A stretch of DNA of 64,000 nt, from assembly GCF_900104135.1 (NCBI RefSeq), contig NZ_FNIV01000008.1, positions 1 to 64,000 on the forward strand, given 5' to 3'. The notes under the pieces are model-generated. The model had not been told where the DNA came from and made no database searches. It was given only the letters and a program-made list of their open reading frames with translations. Shown here in pieces: positions 23,227 to 31,956 of the stretch. Numbering within the stretch: position 1 is the stretch's first letter; each line of letters starts with the position of its first letter. The translations under genes were made by a program, and so were the position numbers. The stretch is from Halomonas shengliensis. GTDB lineage: Bacteria; Pseudomonadota; Gammaproteobacteria; Pseudomonadales; Halomonadaceae.

Positions 23227-23853
23227 TCAGCTACGCATCTCGCGCTCGCGCTCGCTCAGCGAGGCCTTGAAGCCGTCGCGCTCGAACACCCGCTCCATGT
23301 AGCCGATCAGCGGCGCCACCTGCTTCTCGGGCAGCTCGATGTTGAGTGCCGGCAGGCGCCACAGGATCGGGGCCAGGCAGCAGTCCACCAGGGTGAACTC
23401 CTCGCTCATGAAGAACGGCATGTCCTCGAAGATCGGCGAGATACCCACCAGGCTCTCGCGCAGCTCCTTGCGCGCCTTGTCCGCCTCCTTCTTCGGCCCC
23501 TGCTCGATCTGCGCCACCAGCGGGCACCACTCGCGCTCGATGCGATGCATCCACAGGCGGCTCTGGGCACGCGCCACGGGGTAGACCGGTAGCAGCGGCG
23601 GATGCGGGAAGCGCTCGTCCAGGTACTCCATCATCACCTTGGACTCGTAGAGCACCAGGTCGCGGTCGAGCAGGGTCGGCACGCTGTTGTAGGGATTGAG
23701 GTCGGCGAGCTCCTCGGGACGCTGGTCATCGCTGACCTCGACGATGTCCACCGCCACGCCCTTCTCGGCGAGCACGATACGCACCCGATGGCTGAAGTGA
23801 TCGGCACCACCGGAGTAGAAGATCATCGACGACCGCTTGGCCACTACACCCAT
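23227..23853 (-). CDS. sspA: Stringent starvation protein A
   Basis: SspA is a glutathione-S-transferase-like protein that binds RNA polymerase and alters sigma-70 promoter choice in stress. The 208-residue product starts MGVVAKRSS, has the thioredoxin-like half with [19 protein letters not shown] near 53-71, and the helical GST C-terminal half with the conserved PHP loop in [15 protein letters not shown] near 80-94. A GAGG site lies ahead of the start. It precedes sspB, likely in one operon. Confidence 0.95.
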   Translation of the reverse strand: MGVVAKRSSMIFYSGGADHFSHRVRIVLAEKGVAVDIVEVSDDQRPEELADLNPYNSVPTLLDRDLVLYESKVMMEYLDERFPHPPLLPVYPVARAQSRLWMHRIEREWCPLVAQIEQGPKKEADKARKELRESLVGISPIFEDMPFFMSEEFTLVDCCLAPILWRLPALNIELPEKQVAPLIGYMERVFERDGFKASLSEREREMRS

Positions 23854-23883
23854 GAAACAATCCTCGCATCAAATCGAACGGCC

Positions 23884-23889
23884 ATGATA
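23884..23889 (-). promoter_or_regulatory. Extended -10 element for sspA
   Basis: On the minus strand TGTTATCAT holds a TATCAT -10 with the TGN extension, about 30 bases ahead of sspA. No convincing -35 is present, as is usual for extended -10 promoters. Confidence 0.4.
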
Positions 23890-23974
23890 ACACGGCAGGC
23901 AAGGGGGCTGCGGGCCTCGCCGCGCGCAAAGGCGCAAGCCCTGCCGGAAAGGCCCGCCCTGCCGGTAACGAAAG

Positions 23975-24005
23975 GGGGGCGCATGGCCCAAGGCCCTGCG
24001 CCCCC
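23975..24005 (-). terminator. Terminator after the cytochrome bc1 operon
   Basis: A 9-bp stem (23975-23983 with 23997-24005) containing an inner GGCC stem is followed on the minus strand by CTTTCGTT. It lies 22 bases after the cytochrome c1 stop. Confidence 0.65.
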
Positions 24006-24026
24006 TCACCTCCACCCGCGGGTGGG

Positions 24027-24794
24027 TCAGTGGATGTCGCGCCAGTACTCGCGCTTCAGCAGGTAGGCGATCACGCCGAAGATGAAGATGAAGATCAGCA
24101 CCTTGGGTGCGATGGCCTGGGCCTGGAGCTTGGAGGGCTCGCCGACGTAGGCGAGGAAGTTGGTCAGGTCATAGACCGCCGCCTCGAACTCCTCGGGCTC
24201 CAGCTGCCCCGGCTGGGTCACCTGCAGGGTCTCGCAGGACTGGTACTTGCCGGTCAGCGGATCCAGCTCGGCGCCCTCCACCGGGCGGTCGGTCTCGGCA
24301 CAGACCATCTCCTGAACCCCCTGCAGCGGCTCCAGCACGTTGGGCATGGCCACCAGCGGGAAGACGGTGTTGTTCACCCCGGTGCCGGTGCTCGTGTCCT
24401 TGTAGAAGGAGAGCAGGTAGGAGTAGATCCAGTCGGTGCCGCGCAGGCGCGCCTCCAGGGTCAGGTCGGGCGGCGGTGCGCCGAACCAGGCCTCGGCATC
24501 ACCACGGTCCATGGCGATGTGCATCTGGTCGTTGAAGGCCAGGTCGGAGGAGAAGATCAGGTTCTCCTCGACCAGATCCTGGGGCATGTTCAGGTCCTCG
24601 GCGGCCCGCGCATAGCGCTGGTGCTCGAGGGAGTGGCAGCCCATGCAGTAGTTGGTGAAGAGCTGCATGCCCCGCTGCAGCGACGCCTTGTCCTCGAGGT
24701 CCGGCGTCATGTGGTACGGGACGCTCGCGCCTCCTGCGGCCATCGCCGTGAGGGGCACCAGCGCGAAGAGCAGTGCGAACAGTTGCTTTTTCAT
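24027..24794 (-). CDS. petC: Cytochrome c1 of the bc1 complex
   Basis: Cytochrome c1 passes electrons from the Rieske protein to soluble cytochrome c in the quinol oxidase complex III. The 255-residue product has a signal peptide ending near AMAAGG, the covalent heme site CMGCH near 50-54, and VAMPNVLEPLQ, which supplies the methionine ligand. One C-terminal membrane anchor (APKVLIFIFIFGVIAYLL) ends in KREYWRDIH. Its ATG overlaps the petB stop by one base. Confidence 0.96.
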   Translation of the reverse strand: MKKQLFALLFALVPLTAMAAGGASVPYHMTPDLEDKASLQRGMQLFTNYCMGCHSLEHQRYARAAEDLNMPQDLVEENLIFSSDLAFNDQMHIAMDRGDAEAWFGAPPPDLTLEARLRGTDWIYSYLLSFYKDTSTGTGVNNTVFPLVAMPNVLEPLQGVQEMVCAETDRPVEGAELDPLTGKYQSCETLQVTQPGQLEPEEFEAAVYDLTNFLAYVGEPSKLQAQAIAPKVLIFIFIFGVIAYLLKREYWRDIH

Positions 24795-26053
24795 TAGCCA
24801 GTCACCCTCTCCGGAACGGGTTTGGTCTTCTCCAGCCGGGTGTAGATCGGCATCAGCAGGAAGAAGGCGAAGTAGACGGCGGTGCAGATCTGGGCCAGCA
24901 CGGTACGGCCGTCGGTGGCCGGCAGCACGCCCAGCACCCCGAGGATGATGAAGCTCACCACGAACAGCGCCAGCATCACCTTGGACATCCAGCCCTTGTA
25001 GCGGATCGAGCGCACCGGGCTGCGGTCGAGCCAGGGCAGCACGAAGAGCACCGCGATGGCCGCGCCCATGAAGATCACGCCGAGGAACTTGGCGTCGAGG
25101 CCGAACAGCGAGAAGGTGATGGCCCGCAGGATCGCGTAGAAGGGCGTGAAGTACCACACCGGCGCGATATGGTCCGGGGTCTTGAGCGGGTTGGCCGGCT
25201 CGAAGTTGGGCTTCTCGAGGAAGTAGCCGCCGCCCTCGGGGAAGTAGAAGATCACTACCGCGAAGACGAACAGGAACACCGCCACGCCGACGATATCCTT
25301 CACCGTGTAGTAGGGGTGGAAGGGGATGCCGTCGAGCGGCTTGCCGGTCTCGTCCTTCTTCTTCTTGATGTCGATGCCGTCGGGGTTGTTGGAGCCGACC
25401 TCGTGCAGGGCGATGATGTGCAGCACCACCAGTGCCAGGATCACGATGGGCAGCGCCACCACGTGCAGGGCGAAGAAGCGATTGAGGGTGATGCCGGAGA
25501 TCAGGAAGTCACCGCGGATCCACTGGGTCAGGTCGGGACCGATGACCGGGATGGCGGAGAACAGCGAGATGATCACCTGGGCACCCCAGTAGGACATCTG
25601 GCCCCAGGGCAGCAAGTAGCCCATGAAGGCCTCGGCCATCAGCGCCAGGTAGATCGCCATGCCGAAGATCCACACCAGCTCGCGGGGCGCCTTGTAGGAG
25701 CCGTAGAGCAGGCCGCGGAACATGTGCAGGTAGACCACCACGAAGAAGGCCGTGGCCCCGGTGGAGTGCATGTAGCGGATCAACCAGCCCCACTCGACAT
25801 CACGCATGATGTACTCGACCGAGGCGAAGGCACCCTCGGCGGTGGGATTGTAGCTCATGGTCAGCCAGATGCCGGTGAGGATCTGGTTGACCAGCACCAG
25901 CAGCGCCAGGGAGCCGAAGAAGTACCAGAAGTTGAAGTTCTTGGGGGCGTAGTACTTGGACAGGTGTTCCTGCCACATCTGCGTCGCGGGAAAGCGCTCG
26001 TCGACCCAGCGCATGAAGCCCTTTTCCGCCATCGCCTTGTTCGGGTTACCCAT
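24794..26053 (-). CDS. petB: Cytochrome b of the bc1 complex
   Basis: Cytochrome b is the membrane core of complex III and holds the two quinone sites and two b hemes. The 419-residue product has about eight hydrophobic helices. Heme-ligand histidines are seen in HSTGATAFFVVVYLHMF (helix B) and HVVALPIVILALVVLHIIALH (helix D, at about 200-220). The quinol-site motif appears as PVWYFTPFYAIL. It is fused b-type (one polypeptide), not the split b6/IV form. It overlaps petA by one base. Confidence 0.97.
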   Translation of the reverse strand: MGNPNKAMAEKGFMRWVDERFPATQMWQEHLSKYYAPKNFNFWYFFGSLALLVLVNQILTGIWLTMSYNPTAEGAFASVEYIMRDVEWGWLIRYMHSTGATAFFVVVYLHMFRGLLYGSYKAPRELVWIFGMAIYLALMAEAFMGYLLPWGQMSYWGAQVIISLFSAIPVIGPDLTQWIRGDFLISGITLNRFFALHVVALPIVILALVVLHIIALHEVGSNNPDGIDIKKKKDETGKPLDGIPFHPYYTVKDIVGVAVFLFVFAVVIFYFPEGGGYFLEKPNFEPANPLKTPDHIAPVWYFTPFYAILRAITFSLFGLDAKFLGVIFMGAAIAVLFVLPWLDRSPVRSIRYKGWMSKVMLALFVVSFIILGVLGVLPATDGRTVLAQICTAVYFAFFLLMPIYTRLEKTKPVPERVTG

Positions 26054-26652
26054 CAGGCAGTCTCCTCATCTTCGCCGACGACGATGATCTCGTCGGTCTC
26101 GAAGCGGTACGGCGGCACCTCCAGGTTGGTGGGGGCCGGCACGTTGCGGAACACCCGACCCGCCAGGTCGAAGCGCGAACCGTGGCAAGGACAGAAGTAG
26201 CCACCCGGCCAGTTGTCGGTGCCCACACCCTCGGCATCGGGCTCCGGCTTGAACAGGGGCGAGCAGCCCAGGTGGGTGCAGATACCGATGAGGACGCCGA
26301 TCTCGGGGCGGATCGAACGCAGGGGCCCCTCGATGTAGGCCGGCTGCTGCGGGACCTCGGAATTCGGGTCTGCCAGCCGCTCGACATCGAAGGACTCGGT
26401 GCGCTCGACCATCTCCGGGGTGCGGTTGACGATCCAGACGGGCTTGCCGCGCCACTCCACGGTCATCTGCTGCCCCGGCTCAAGCTTCGATACGTCTGCC
26501 TGAACCGGCGCGCCCGCCGCTCTCGCCCTGGCACTCGGCTGCCAGGAAGCCACAAAGGGGACCGCAACCCCGACGGCACCAACCCCACCCACGACGGTGG
26601 TAGCACCCACGAGGAAACGGCGCCGACCCTTGTTCACGCCGTTATCTGCCAT
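26053..26652 (-). CDS. petA: Rieske iron-sulfur protein of the bc1 complex
   Basis: The Rieske subunit takes the first electron from quinol and moves it to cytochrome c1. The 199-residue product has a twin-arginine-like N terminus (GRRRFLVGATTVV) that doubles as a membrane anchor. The 2Fe-2S cluster boxes are CTHLGC (about 124-129) and CPCHGS (about 154-159). It is the first gene of the petABC operon. Confidence 0.97.
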   Translation of the reverse strand: MADNGVNKGRRRFLVGATTVVGGVGAVGVAVPFVASWQPSARARAAGAPVQADVSKLEPGQQMTVEWRGKPVWIVNRTPEMVERTESFDVERLADPNSEVPQQPAYIEGPLRSIRPEIGVLIGICTHLGCSPLFKPEPDAEGVGTDNWPGGYFCPCHGSRFDLAGRVFRNVPAPTNLEVPPYRFETDEIIVVGEDEETA

Positions 26653-26673
26653 TTCAAGGTTTCTCCCATCAGC

Positions 26674-26698
26674 TTACCCGTTGATCCATCACGGGTAA
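26674..26698 (-). promoter_or_regulatory. Hairpin in the petA leader
   Basis: A perfect 8-bp inverted repeat (TTACCCGT, nine-base loop, ACGGGTAA) lies 22 bases ahead of petA. No T tract follows it on the minus strand, so it is not a terminator. It could affect message stability or bind a regulator; no function can be assigned. Confidence 0.35.
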
Positions 26699-26736
26699 CA
26701 TTTCCCGCGACCACGGACACCAAATGCGGTACATGT

Positions 26737-26765
26737 TAAGAAATCGCGCCGCCCCGCACAAGGAA
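26737..26765 (-). promoter_or_regulatory. Possible promoter of the pet operon
   Basis: On the minus strand TTGTGC and TAACAT are separated by 17 bp, roughly 85-110 bases ahead of petA. Matches to consensus are 3 of 6 and 4 of 6, so this is a modest candidate. Confidence 0.3.
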
Positions 26766-26820
26766 AAGGACCTTGACCAAGGTGGCATGGCGAACCCAAA
26801 TCGTTGACCCAGAACAAGAA

Positions 26821-26846
26821 ACGCCCGGGTTGAGTAACCCGGGCGT
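26821..26846 (-). terminator. Terminator of rplM-rpsI
   Basis: An 11-bp perfect stem (26821-26831 with 26836-26846) with a GAGT loop on the plus strand is followed on the minus strand by TTCTTGTTCT. It lies about 25 bases after the rpsI stop. Confidence 0.8.
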
Positions 26847-26870
26847 CGCGGCATCCAAGACGGCGTGGAA

Positions 26871-27260
26871 TCAGCGCTTGGAGAACTGCGGACGGCGGCG
26901 CGCCTTGCGCAGGCCGACCTTCTTGCGCTCCACCTGGCGCGCGTCACGGGTCACGTAGCCCGCCTCGCGCAGCTGGCTGCGGAAGTCCTCGTTGTACTCC
27001 ATCAGGGCGCGGGTGATGCCGTGACGGATGGCACCGGCCTGGGCCGAGCCGCCGCCGCCCTTGACGGTGACGTAGACATCGAACTGGCTGAGGGTGTCGG
27101 TCAGCTCGAGGGGCTGGCGCACCACCATGCGACCGGTGACGCGACCGAAGTAGTCGTTGAGATCACGGCTGTTGACGGTGATCTTGCCGGTGCCCGGCTT
27201 CAGGAAGACGCGGGCGGTAGAGGTCTTGCGGCGCCCGGTACCGTAATACTGCTGTGTCAT
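26871..27260 (-). CDS. rpsI: 30S ribosomal protein S9
   Basis: S9 is a small-subunit protein whose C-terminal tail reaches the P-site tRNA. The 129-residue product has [17 protein letters not shown] at its N terminus, the conserved [15 protein letters not shown] loop near 68-82 and the tail [11 protein letters not shown] with the universal KR end. It lies 13 bases after rplM, the standard two-gene operon. Confidence 0.99.
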   Translation of the reverse strand: MTQQYYGTGRRKTSTARVFLKPGTGKITVNSRDLNDYFGRVTGRMVVRQPLELTDTLSQFDVYVTVKGGGGSAQAGAIRHGITRALMEYNEDFRSQLREAGYVTRDARQVERKKVGLRKARRRPQFSKR

Positions 27261-27273
27261 GGCGAAGACTCCC

Positions 27274-27702
27274 TCAGATGTTCAGTTCTTGCGGCTGCTG
27301 GGCGGCGTGCGGGTGCTCGGCGCCGGCGTAGACCTTGAGCTTGGCGTACATGGCGCGGCCCAGGGGACCCTTGGGCAGCATGCCCTTGACGGCGGTCTCG
27401 ATGATGCGCTCGGGAGCGTGCTCGACCAGCTTGTCGAAGCTCATGGAGCGCAGGCCACCCGGATAGCCGGTGTGACGATAGTAGGTCTTGGCCTTGGCCT
27501 TGTTGCCGGTCACCTTCACCTTCTCGGCGTTGATCACGACGATGTAGTCGCCGGTATCCACGTGGGGGGTGAACTCGGGCTTGTGCTTGCCACGCAGGCG
27601 GCGAGCGATCTCGGTGGCCAGACGGCCGAGCGTCTTGTCCGCGGCGTCGACGACATACCAGTCGCGCTGGACGGTCTGCGGTTTGGCAGTGAACGTCTTC
27701 AT
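27274..27702 (-). CDS. rplM: 50S ribosomal protein L13
   Basis: L13 is an early-assembly large-subunit protein. The 142-residue product shows [18 protein letters not shown] near 19-36, [18 protein letters not shown] near 51-68 and the [12 protein letters not shown] end. In E. coli L13 is reported to repress its own operon by binding the mRNA leader. The leader here carries two hairpins listed separately. Confidence 0.99.
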   Translation of the reverse strand: MKTFTAKPQTVQRDWYVVDAADKTLGRLATEIARRLRGKHKPEFTPHVDTGDYIVVINAEKVKVTGNKAKAKTYYRHTGYPGGLRSMSFDKLVEHAPERIIETAVKGMLPKGPLGRAMYAKLKVYAGAEHPHAAQQPQELNI

Positions 27703-27727
27703 GGAATCTCACCAATCAAGTGTGTTG

Positions 27728-27800
27728 GGTTCTGCCGCCGGCGGGTCCGGCGGGAACCATCCCTATTCTTCTTGGTTGCCCCCGACGGGCGGGGACAACG
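27728..27800 (-). promoter_or_regulatory. Structured leader of rplM
   Basis: Two inverted repeats lie in the rplM leader. The proximal one (27728-27758) pairs GGTTC with GAACC and CCGCCGG with CCGGCGG around an ACCCG loop, about 25 bases ahead of the rplM start. The distal one (about 27775-27800) pairs GTTGTCCCCG with CGGGGGCAAC. Autogenous control by L13 is known in E. coli; that these hairpins serve it here is inferred. Confidence 0.45.
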
Positions 27801-27814
27801 AGTAGAGCGCGCGA

Positions 27815-27843
27815 AGTCTACACGAGGGCGCCGGCCAGGGCAA
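27815..27843 (-). promoter_or_regulatory. Promoter of rplM-rpsI
   Basis: On the minus strand TTGCCC (27843-27838) and TAGACT (27820-27815) are 17 bp apart, each matching 4 of 6 consensus bases. It gives a leader of about 105 bases and begins directly after the zapE stop. Confidence 0.45.
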
Positions 27844-27849
27844 TGCCGC

Positions 27850-29019
27850 TCAGGGCTTGTGGGCCAGGGCCAGGTACTCGTGGGACTGCATCTCCTGCAG
27901 ACGCGACAGGGTGCGCTGGAACTCGAACTCGAGACGCCCGTCGGCATAGAGCGCCTCGGCCGGCACCTCGGCGGACATCAGCAGCTTGACGCCGCGGTCG
28001 TAGAACTCGTCGACCATGTTGATGAAGCGCCGGGCCTGGTCGTCGGTGCGGCCATCCATGCGCGTCACGTTGGAGACCAGCACCGAGTGGAACTCGCGGG
28101 CCAGCTCGATGTAGTCGTTCTGGCTGCGCGGGCCGTCGCACAGCTCACGGAACTCGAACCACACCACGTCGTCGTGCAGACGACGGGCGCGCAGCATGCG
28201 GTGGTTGATCTCCAGGCCGACGTCGGCCTCGCCCTCGTGGCCGGCGATCTCGCGGAAGCTGCGGGCCAGCTCCACCTCGGCGGCCTCGTCCAGCGGCGAG
28301 TGGAAGATCTCGGCGCGCTCCAGGGCGCGCAGTCGATAATCGATGCCGGAGTCGACGTTGACCACCTCGCAGTGGCGGTTGAGCAGGTCGATGGCCGGCA
28401 GGAAGCGCGCACGCTGCAGGCCATCCTTGTAGAGCTCGTCGGGCACGATGTTGGAGGTCGCCACCAGCACCACGCCGCGCTCGAACAGTGCCTCGAGCAG
28501 GTTGGCGAGGATCATGGCGTCGGTGATGTCCTTGACAAAGAACTCGTCGAAGCAGATCACCCGCGCCTCGGCGGCGAACTTGGCGGCGATCAGGCGCAGG
28601 GGATTCTTCTCCCCCTTGTAGTGCTCGAGCTCGTTGTGCACCCGCTGCATGAAGCGGTGGAAGTGGGTGCGCATCTTCTCGGGGAAGGGCAGCGACTCGT
28701 AGAAGGCGTCCACCAGATAGGTCTTGCCGCGCCCCACCCCGCCCCACAGGTAGAGGCCACGAACCTCGGGCAACACCGGCTGTGCCGGTTGGCTGCGGGC
28801 ACGCTTGCCGAACAGCCCCGCCACCTTCGAGGCCAGGCCGCCACCGGCCTGGGCCGGAGAGCGGGGCGCGGGTGGCGCGGCCAGCAGGTCGTCGTGGAGG
28901 CGCTGCAGATGCTCCACGGCATGTTCCTGGGCGGCATCGTACTGGAAGTCGTCGCGTTCCAGGTCGGCCCGGTAGCGGGCCATGGGACTCGGGCGAACGT
29001 CTCGATTGGCGGCACTCAT
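27850..29019 (-). CDS. zapE: Cell division protein ZapE (AFG1-like ATPase)
   Basis: ZapE is an ATPase of the AFG1 family that associates with the division ring and destabilises FtsZ polymers. The 389-residue product has the Walker A loop GGVGRGKTYLVDAFY near 92-106, the Walker B ICFDEFFVKDI near 155, and the family motif LYKDGLQRARFLPAIDLL near 200. The start at MSAANRDVRPSP is chosen from family length. Upstream, a perfect -10 lies in the divergent gap with the zapG-like gene. Confidence 0.93.
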   Translation of the reverse strand: MSAANRDVRPSPMARYRADLERDDFQYDAAQEHAVEHLQRLHDDLLAAPPAPRSPAQAGGGLASKVAGLFGKRARSQPAQPVLPEVRGLYLWGGVGRGKTYLVDAFYESLPFPEKMRTHFHRFMQRVHNELEHYKGEKNPLRLIAAKFAAEARVICFDEFFVKDITDAMILANLLEALFERGVVLVATSNIVPDELYKDGLQRARFLPAIDLLNRHCEVVNVDSGIDYRLRALERAEIFHSPLDEAAEVELARSFREIAGHEGEADVGLEINHRMLRARRLHDDVVWFEFRELCDGPRSQNDYIELAREFHSVLVSNVTRMDGRTDDQARRFINMVDEFYDRGVKLLMSAEVPAEALYADGRLEFEFQRTLSRLQEMQSHEYLALAHKP

Positions 29020-29058
29020 GGGGCGTTGGGGGCCTGTGGCGGCTTCGACAGGCTGCAT

Positions 29059-29064
29059 ATTATA
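29059..29064 (-). promoter_or_regulatory. Possible -10 element for zapE
   Basis: A perfect TATAAT on the minus strand lies 40 bases ahead of zapE. No good -35 is found at 16-18 bp, so confidence is limited. Confidence 0.35.
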
Positions 29065-29116
29065 CGCGCCTGAACGACGAAGCGCATCGCCGGGGCCGCC
29101 GCCCTTCCCCACCGCG

Positions 29117-29147
29117 TTGACCGTCCGCCTCGGCTCGGCCCTATAAT
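29117..29147 (+). promoter_or_regulatory. Promoter of the zapG-like gene
   Basis: TTGACC (29117-29122) and a perfect TATAAT (29142-29147) are separated by 19 bp, slightly longer than ideal. It gives a leader of about 60 bases to the GTG start at 29215. Confidence 0.6.
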
Positions 29148-29214
29148 AGGCCGCATCCTGAACCGCCCGGGGCCGACCATGCCAGGGGCACTCCACCGCC
29201 GCAGGGAGATCGAC

Positions 29215-29676
29215 GTGGAAGCTAGCAGCATCAACTGGATTCTGGCCATCGCCTGCCTGCTGGCCGGGATCGGCATCGGAGCACTGGGCTACCACCTGCT
29301 CAACGCCGGCGCCGCCGGCGTACAGCGTCTGCGCCAGCGCCTCGCCGAGCGTGACCGCGAGCTGGCGGCCCTGCGCGACGGCATGCAGGACCACTTCGCC
29401 GAGGTGACCCGCCTCACCGAGACCCTGCGCCACGACGCCGAGGCCCTGGCGCGACGCCTGGGCGAGGATGCCCAGGCGCTGGGCGGCCAGGGCACGCCCC
29501 GCCACGGCCTGGCCGTGGCGGCACCCGCCGCCCCGAGCGAGGAGGCCGAGGTGGCCGGCGAGTCGGCCCCGCCGGCGCCGCGTGACTACGCCGATGGCTC
29601 GGGCGGCACCCTCTCCGAGGACTTCGGCCTGCGTGACGACGACGAGGCCCGCGAGCCCCAGGCCCCGCGCTACTAG
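29215..29676 (+). CDS. zapG: YhcB/ZapG family (DUF1043) membrane protein
   Basis: YhcB/ZapG is a small inner-membrane protein linked to cell division and envelope growth. The product has an N-terminal membrane helix (WILAIACLLAGIGIGALGYHLL), a coiled coil (RLRQRLAERDRELAALRDGM and on to about 95) and an acidic, proline-rich disordered tail. I choose a GTG start giving 153 residues because AGGGAG lies six bases upstream. An upstream ATG at 29179 lacks such a site. Family membership rests on topology and on its place divergent from zapE. Confidence 0.82.
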   Translation: MEASSINWILAIACLLAGIGIGALGYHLLNAGAAGVQRLRQRLAERDRELAALRDGMQDHFAEVTRLTETLRHDAEALARRLGEDAQALGGQGTPRHGLAVAAPAAPSEEAEVAGESAPPAPRDYADGSGGTLSEDFGLRDDDEAREPQAPRY

Positions 29677-29723
29677 TCCCCCGCCATGCACCGCTAGGCC
29701 GTGCCATGGCGGCCGATTCCGAA

Positions 29724-29746
29724 CGCCCCGGCCAGCGGCCGGGGCG
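29724..29746. terminator. Hairpin between convergent zapG-like and nif3-like genes
   Basis: A 10-bp perfect stem (29724-29733 with 29737-29746) with an AGC loop sits between convergent genes. No T tract follows on either strand, so its strength as a terminator is uncertain. Confidence 0.5.
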
Positions 29747-29764
29747 CCTGCGTATGGGCCTGCG

Positions 29765-30526
29765 TCAGGCGGGGTTGTCGATATCCACGAAACGGTGCTC
29801 GACGCCGAACTCGTCGGCGAGCCACTCGCCCAGCGCCCGGACGCCATCGCGCTCGGTGGCGTGATGGCCGGCACACAGGTAGTGGATGCCCAGCTCCCGC
29901 GCCAGGTGGGTGGTGCGTTCGGAGATCTCGCCGGAGATGAAGGCGTCGGCGCCCGCCTCCCAGGCCGCGGTGATCATGTCCTGGGCGCCACCAGTGCACC
30001 AGGCCACCCGCTCGATGGCGCCCTTCCCCGGGGCCTCCACCAGCAGCGCCTCGCGACCCAGCCGCTCGCTCACGTGGTTCGCCAGCCCGCTGGCGTCGAG
30101 GCCGCCGGGCGGCGTTCCCAGCCAGAGCAGCCCCTCGCCGAGCTCGCCGTCGGCGCAGCCGGTCACCGCGAAGCCGAGCCGACGCCCCAGCTCGGCGTTG
30201 TTGCCGAGCTCGGCGTGGGCATCCAGCGGCAGGTGGTAGGCGAGCAGGCTGATGTCCTGGGCGAGCAGCGTCTGCAGCCGACGCCGCTTCATGCCGGTGA
30301 TCGCCACCGGCTCGTTCTTCCAGAAGTAGCCGTGGTGCACCAGCACCAGGTCGGCCTGCCAGGCGACCGCCTCGTCGAGCAGCGCCTGGCTGGCGGTGAC
30401 CCCGCTAAGCACCCGGCTCACCTCGCCGCGCCCCTCCACCTGCAGGCCGTTGACGGTGTAGTCCTTGAAGCCCTCGGCCGCCAGCAGGCGGTCGCAGGCC
30501 GCCACCAGCGCATCGCGTTCAGCCAT
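29765..30526 (-). CDS. Nif3-like dinuclear metal centre protein (YbgI type)
   Basis: The 253-residue product is a DUF34/Nif3 family protein. These are toroidal proteins with a dinuclear metal centre; the cellular reaction is unresolved, and the GTP cyclohydrolase label in databases is doubtful. Metal-ligand segments are LVLVHHGYFWK near 61-71, AYHLPLDAHAELGNNAEL near 96-113, and CAGHHATERDGVRAL near 217-231. GGAGGAG lies ahead of the start. It is divergent from the DegS-like protease. Confidence 0.9.
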   Translation of the reverse strand: MAERDALVAACDRLLAAEGFKDYTVNGLQVEGRGEVSRVLSGVTASQALLDEAVAWQADLVLVHHGYFWKNEPVAITGMKRRRLQTLLAQDISLLAYHLPLDAHAELGNNAELGRRLGFAVTGCADGELGEGLLWLGTPPGGLDASGLANHVSERLGREALLVEAPGKGAIERVAWCTGGAQDMITAAWEAGADAFISGEISERTTHLARELGIHYLCAGHHATERDGVRALGEWLADEFGVEHRFVDIDNPA

Positions 30527-30639
30527 CGTCTCCTCCGCACGTCAGGGGAATGAAGGTGTTACCATCGGACGATTGTAACCGTCGCCCGCCACCGCCGGCG
30601 ACCGTGGTCGCCCGCAACCGAAGAGGACGCCGCCCGCGC

Positions 30640-31890
30640 ATGCCGAGCCCGACGCCCCGCCACCGCCTCCGCCCGCTCCTGCCCTACCTGCTGCCGGTGC
30701 TGATCGGGGTACTCCTGGCGGTGGTGCTGCTCAACGCCTTTCCCCGCCTGGCGGGTCGCGACGCCGCCGCCCCCGAGCCCCCCCCGGCCCCCGCACCCTC
30801 GACCCCGCTGGCGGTGGAGGCGCCGCTGGACGAGGCCGAACGTCCCGCCCCCGAGCTGCGCCAGGCGCCCCCGCTGAGCCGCGAGCAGGGGCCGGTGAGC
30901 TACGCCGAGGCGGTGGAGCGGGCCGCCCCCGCGGTGGTCAACATCTACTCCTCGCGGGTGGTGGAGCGCGAGCAGCATCCGCTGATGTCCGATCCCTTCT
31001 TCCGCCAGTTCTTCGGCGACGACATGCCCGCCCGCCAGCGCATGCTGTCGAGCCTCGGCTCGGGGGTGATCGTCAGCGAGGAGGGCTACGTGCTCACCAA
31101 CCACCATGTGATCGGTGGCGCCGACCAGATCCAGGTGGCGCTGCGCGACGGCCGCGAGACCCTCGCCCGGGTGGTCGGCACGGACCCGGAGAGCGACCTC
31201 GCCGTGCTGCGCATCGACCTCGACGCGCTGCCGGTGATCGAGCTCGCCGACTCCACCCAGGTGGCCATCGGCGACGTGGCGCTGGCCATCGGCAACCCCT
31301 TCGGGGTCGGCCAGACGGTGACCATGGGCATCATCAGCGCCACCGGCCGCAGCCACCTGGGACTCAACGCCTACGAGGACTTCATCCAGACCGATGCCGC
31401 CATCAACCCGGGCAACTCCGGCGGCGCCCTGATCAGCGCCGAGGGCGCCATGGTCGGCATCAACACCGCCATCTTCTCGCGCTCCGGCGGCTCCCAGGGG
31501 ATCGGCTTCGCGATCCCCGCCAACCTGGCCCGTAACATCCTCGAGGAGCTGGTCACCCATGGCCGGGTGATCCGCGGCTGGCTCGGGGTCGAGGCCCAGG
31601 AGCTCAACGCCGCCCTGGCCAACTCCTTCGGCCTGCAGGTGCCCCGCGGGGTGATCATCGCCGACGTGGTGCCCGGGGGCCCCGCCGACCAGGCCGGCCT
31701 GAGGCCCGGTGATGTGCTGCTCTCCATCGATGGCCGCCCCATCCTCGATGCGCGGGAGACCATGAGCGACATCGCGGCGGTGGAACCCGGACAGACCCTG
31801 CCGCTGACGGTGGTACGCGGCGGCGAACGGCTCGCCCTGAGCGTGGAGGTGGGCGAGCGCCCTCCCCCCGAGACCCGCCCCAGCGAGTGA
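30640..31890 (+). CDS. degS: DegS/AlgW-type periplasmic serine protease
   Basis: DegS-type proteases sense misfolded outer-membrane proteins and start cleavage of the anti-sigma factor RseA/MucA, activating the envelope stress sigma factor. The 416-residue product has one N-terminal membrane helix (LPYLLPVLIGVLLAVVLL), a Pro/Ala/Glu-rich linker, a trypsin-like domain with His in LTNHHVIGGAD, Asp in ESDLAVLRID and Ser in NPGNSGGALIS, and a single PDZ domain. One PDZ plus a membrane anchor separates it from DegP. AlgW is the Pseudomonas name. The start is the first ATG after AAGAGGA, with rather long spacing. Confidence 0.93.
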   Translation: MPSPTPRHRLRPLLPYLLPVLIGVLLAVVLLNAFPRLAGRDAAAPEPPPAPAPSTPLAVEAPLDEAERPAPELRQAPPLSREQGPVSYAEAVERAAPAVVNIYSSRVVEREQHPLMSDPFFRQFFGDDMPARQRMLSSLGSGVIVSEEGYVLTNHHVIGGADQIQVALRDGRETLARVVGTDPESDLAVLRIDLDALPVIELADSTQVAIGDVALAIGNPFGVGQTVTMGIISATGRSHLGLNAYEDFIQTDAAINPGNSGGALISAEGAMVGINTAIFSRSGGSQGIGFAIPANLARNILEELVTHGRVIRGWLGVEAQELNAALANSFGLQVPRGVIIADVVPGGPADQAGLRPGDVLLSIDGRPILDARETMSDIAAVEPGQTLPLTVVRGGERLALSVEVGERPPPETRPSE

Positions 31891-31896
31891 CCCCAC

Positions 31897-31936
31897 AACG
31901 CCACGGGCCCCGCCGACTGGCGGGGCCCGTAGCGTT
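31897..31936. terminator. Bidirectional terminator between degS and hisD
   Basis: A perfect 12-bp stem (31903-31914 with 31919-31930, GACT loop) is extended outside by AACG/CGTT pairing. On the plus strand AGCGTTT follows. It serves convergent genes. Confidence 0.75.
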
Positions 31937-31956
31937 TCCGGATCACTGGCCCTCGC

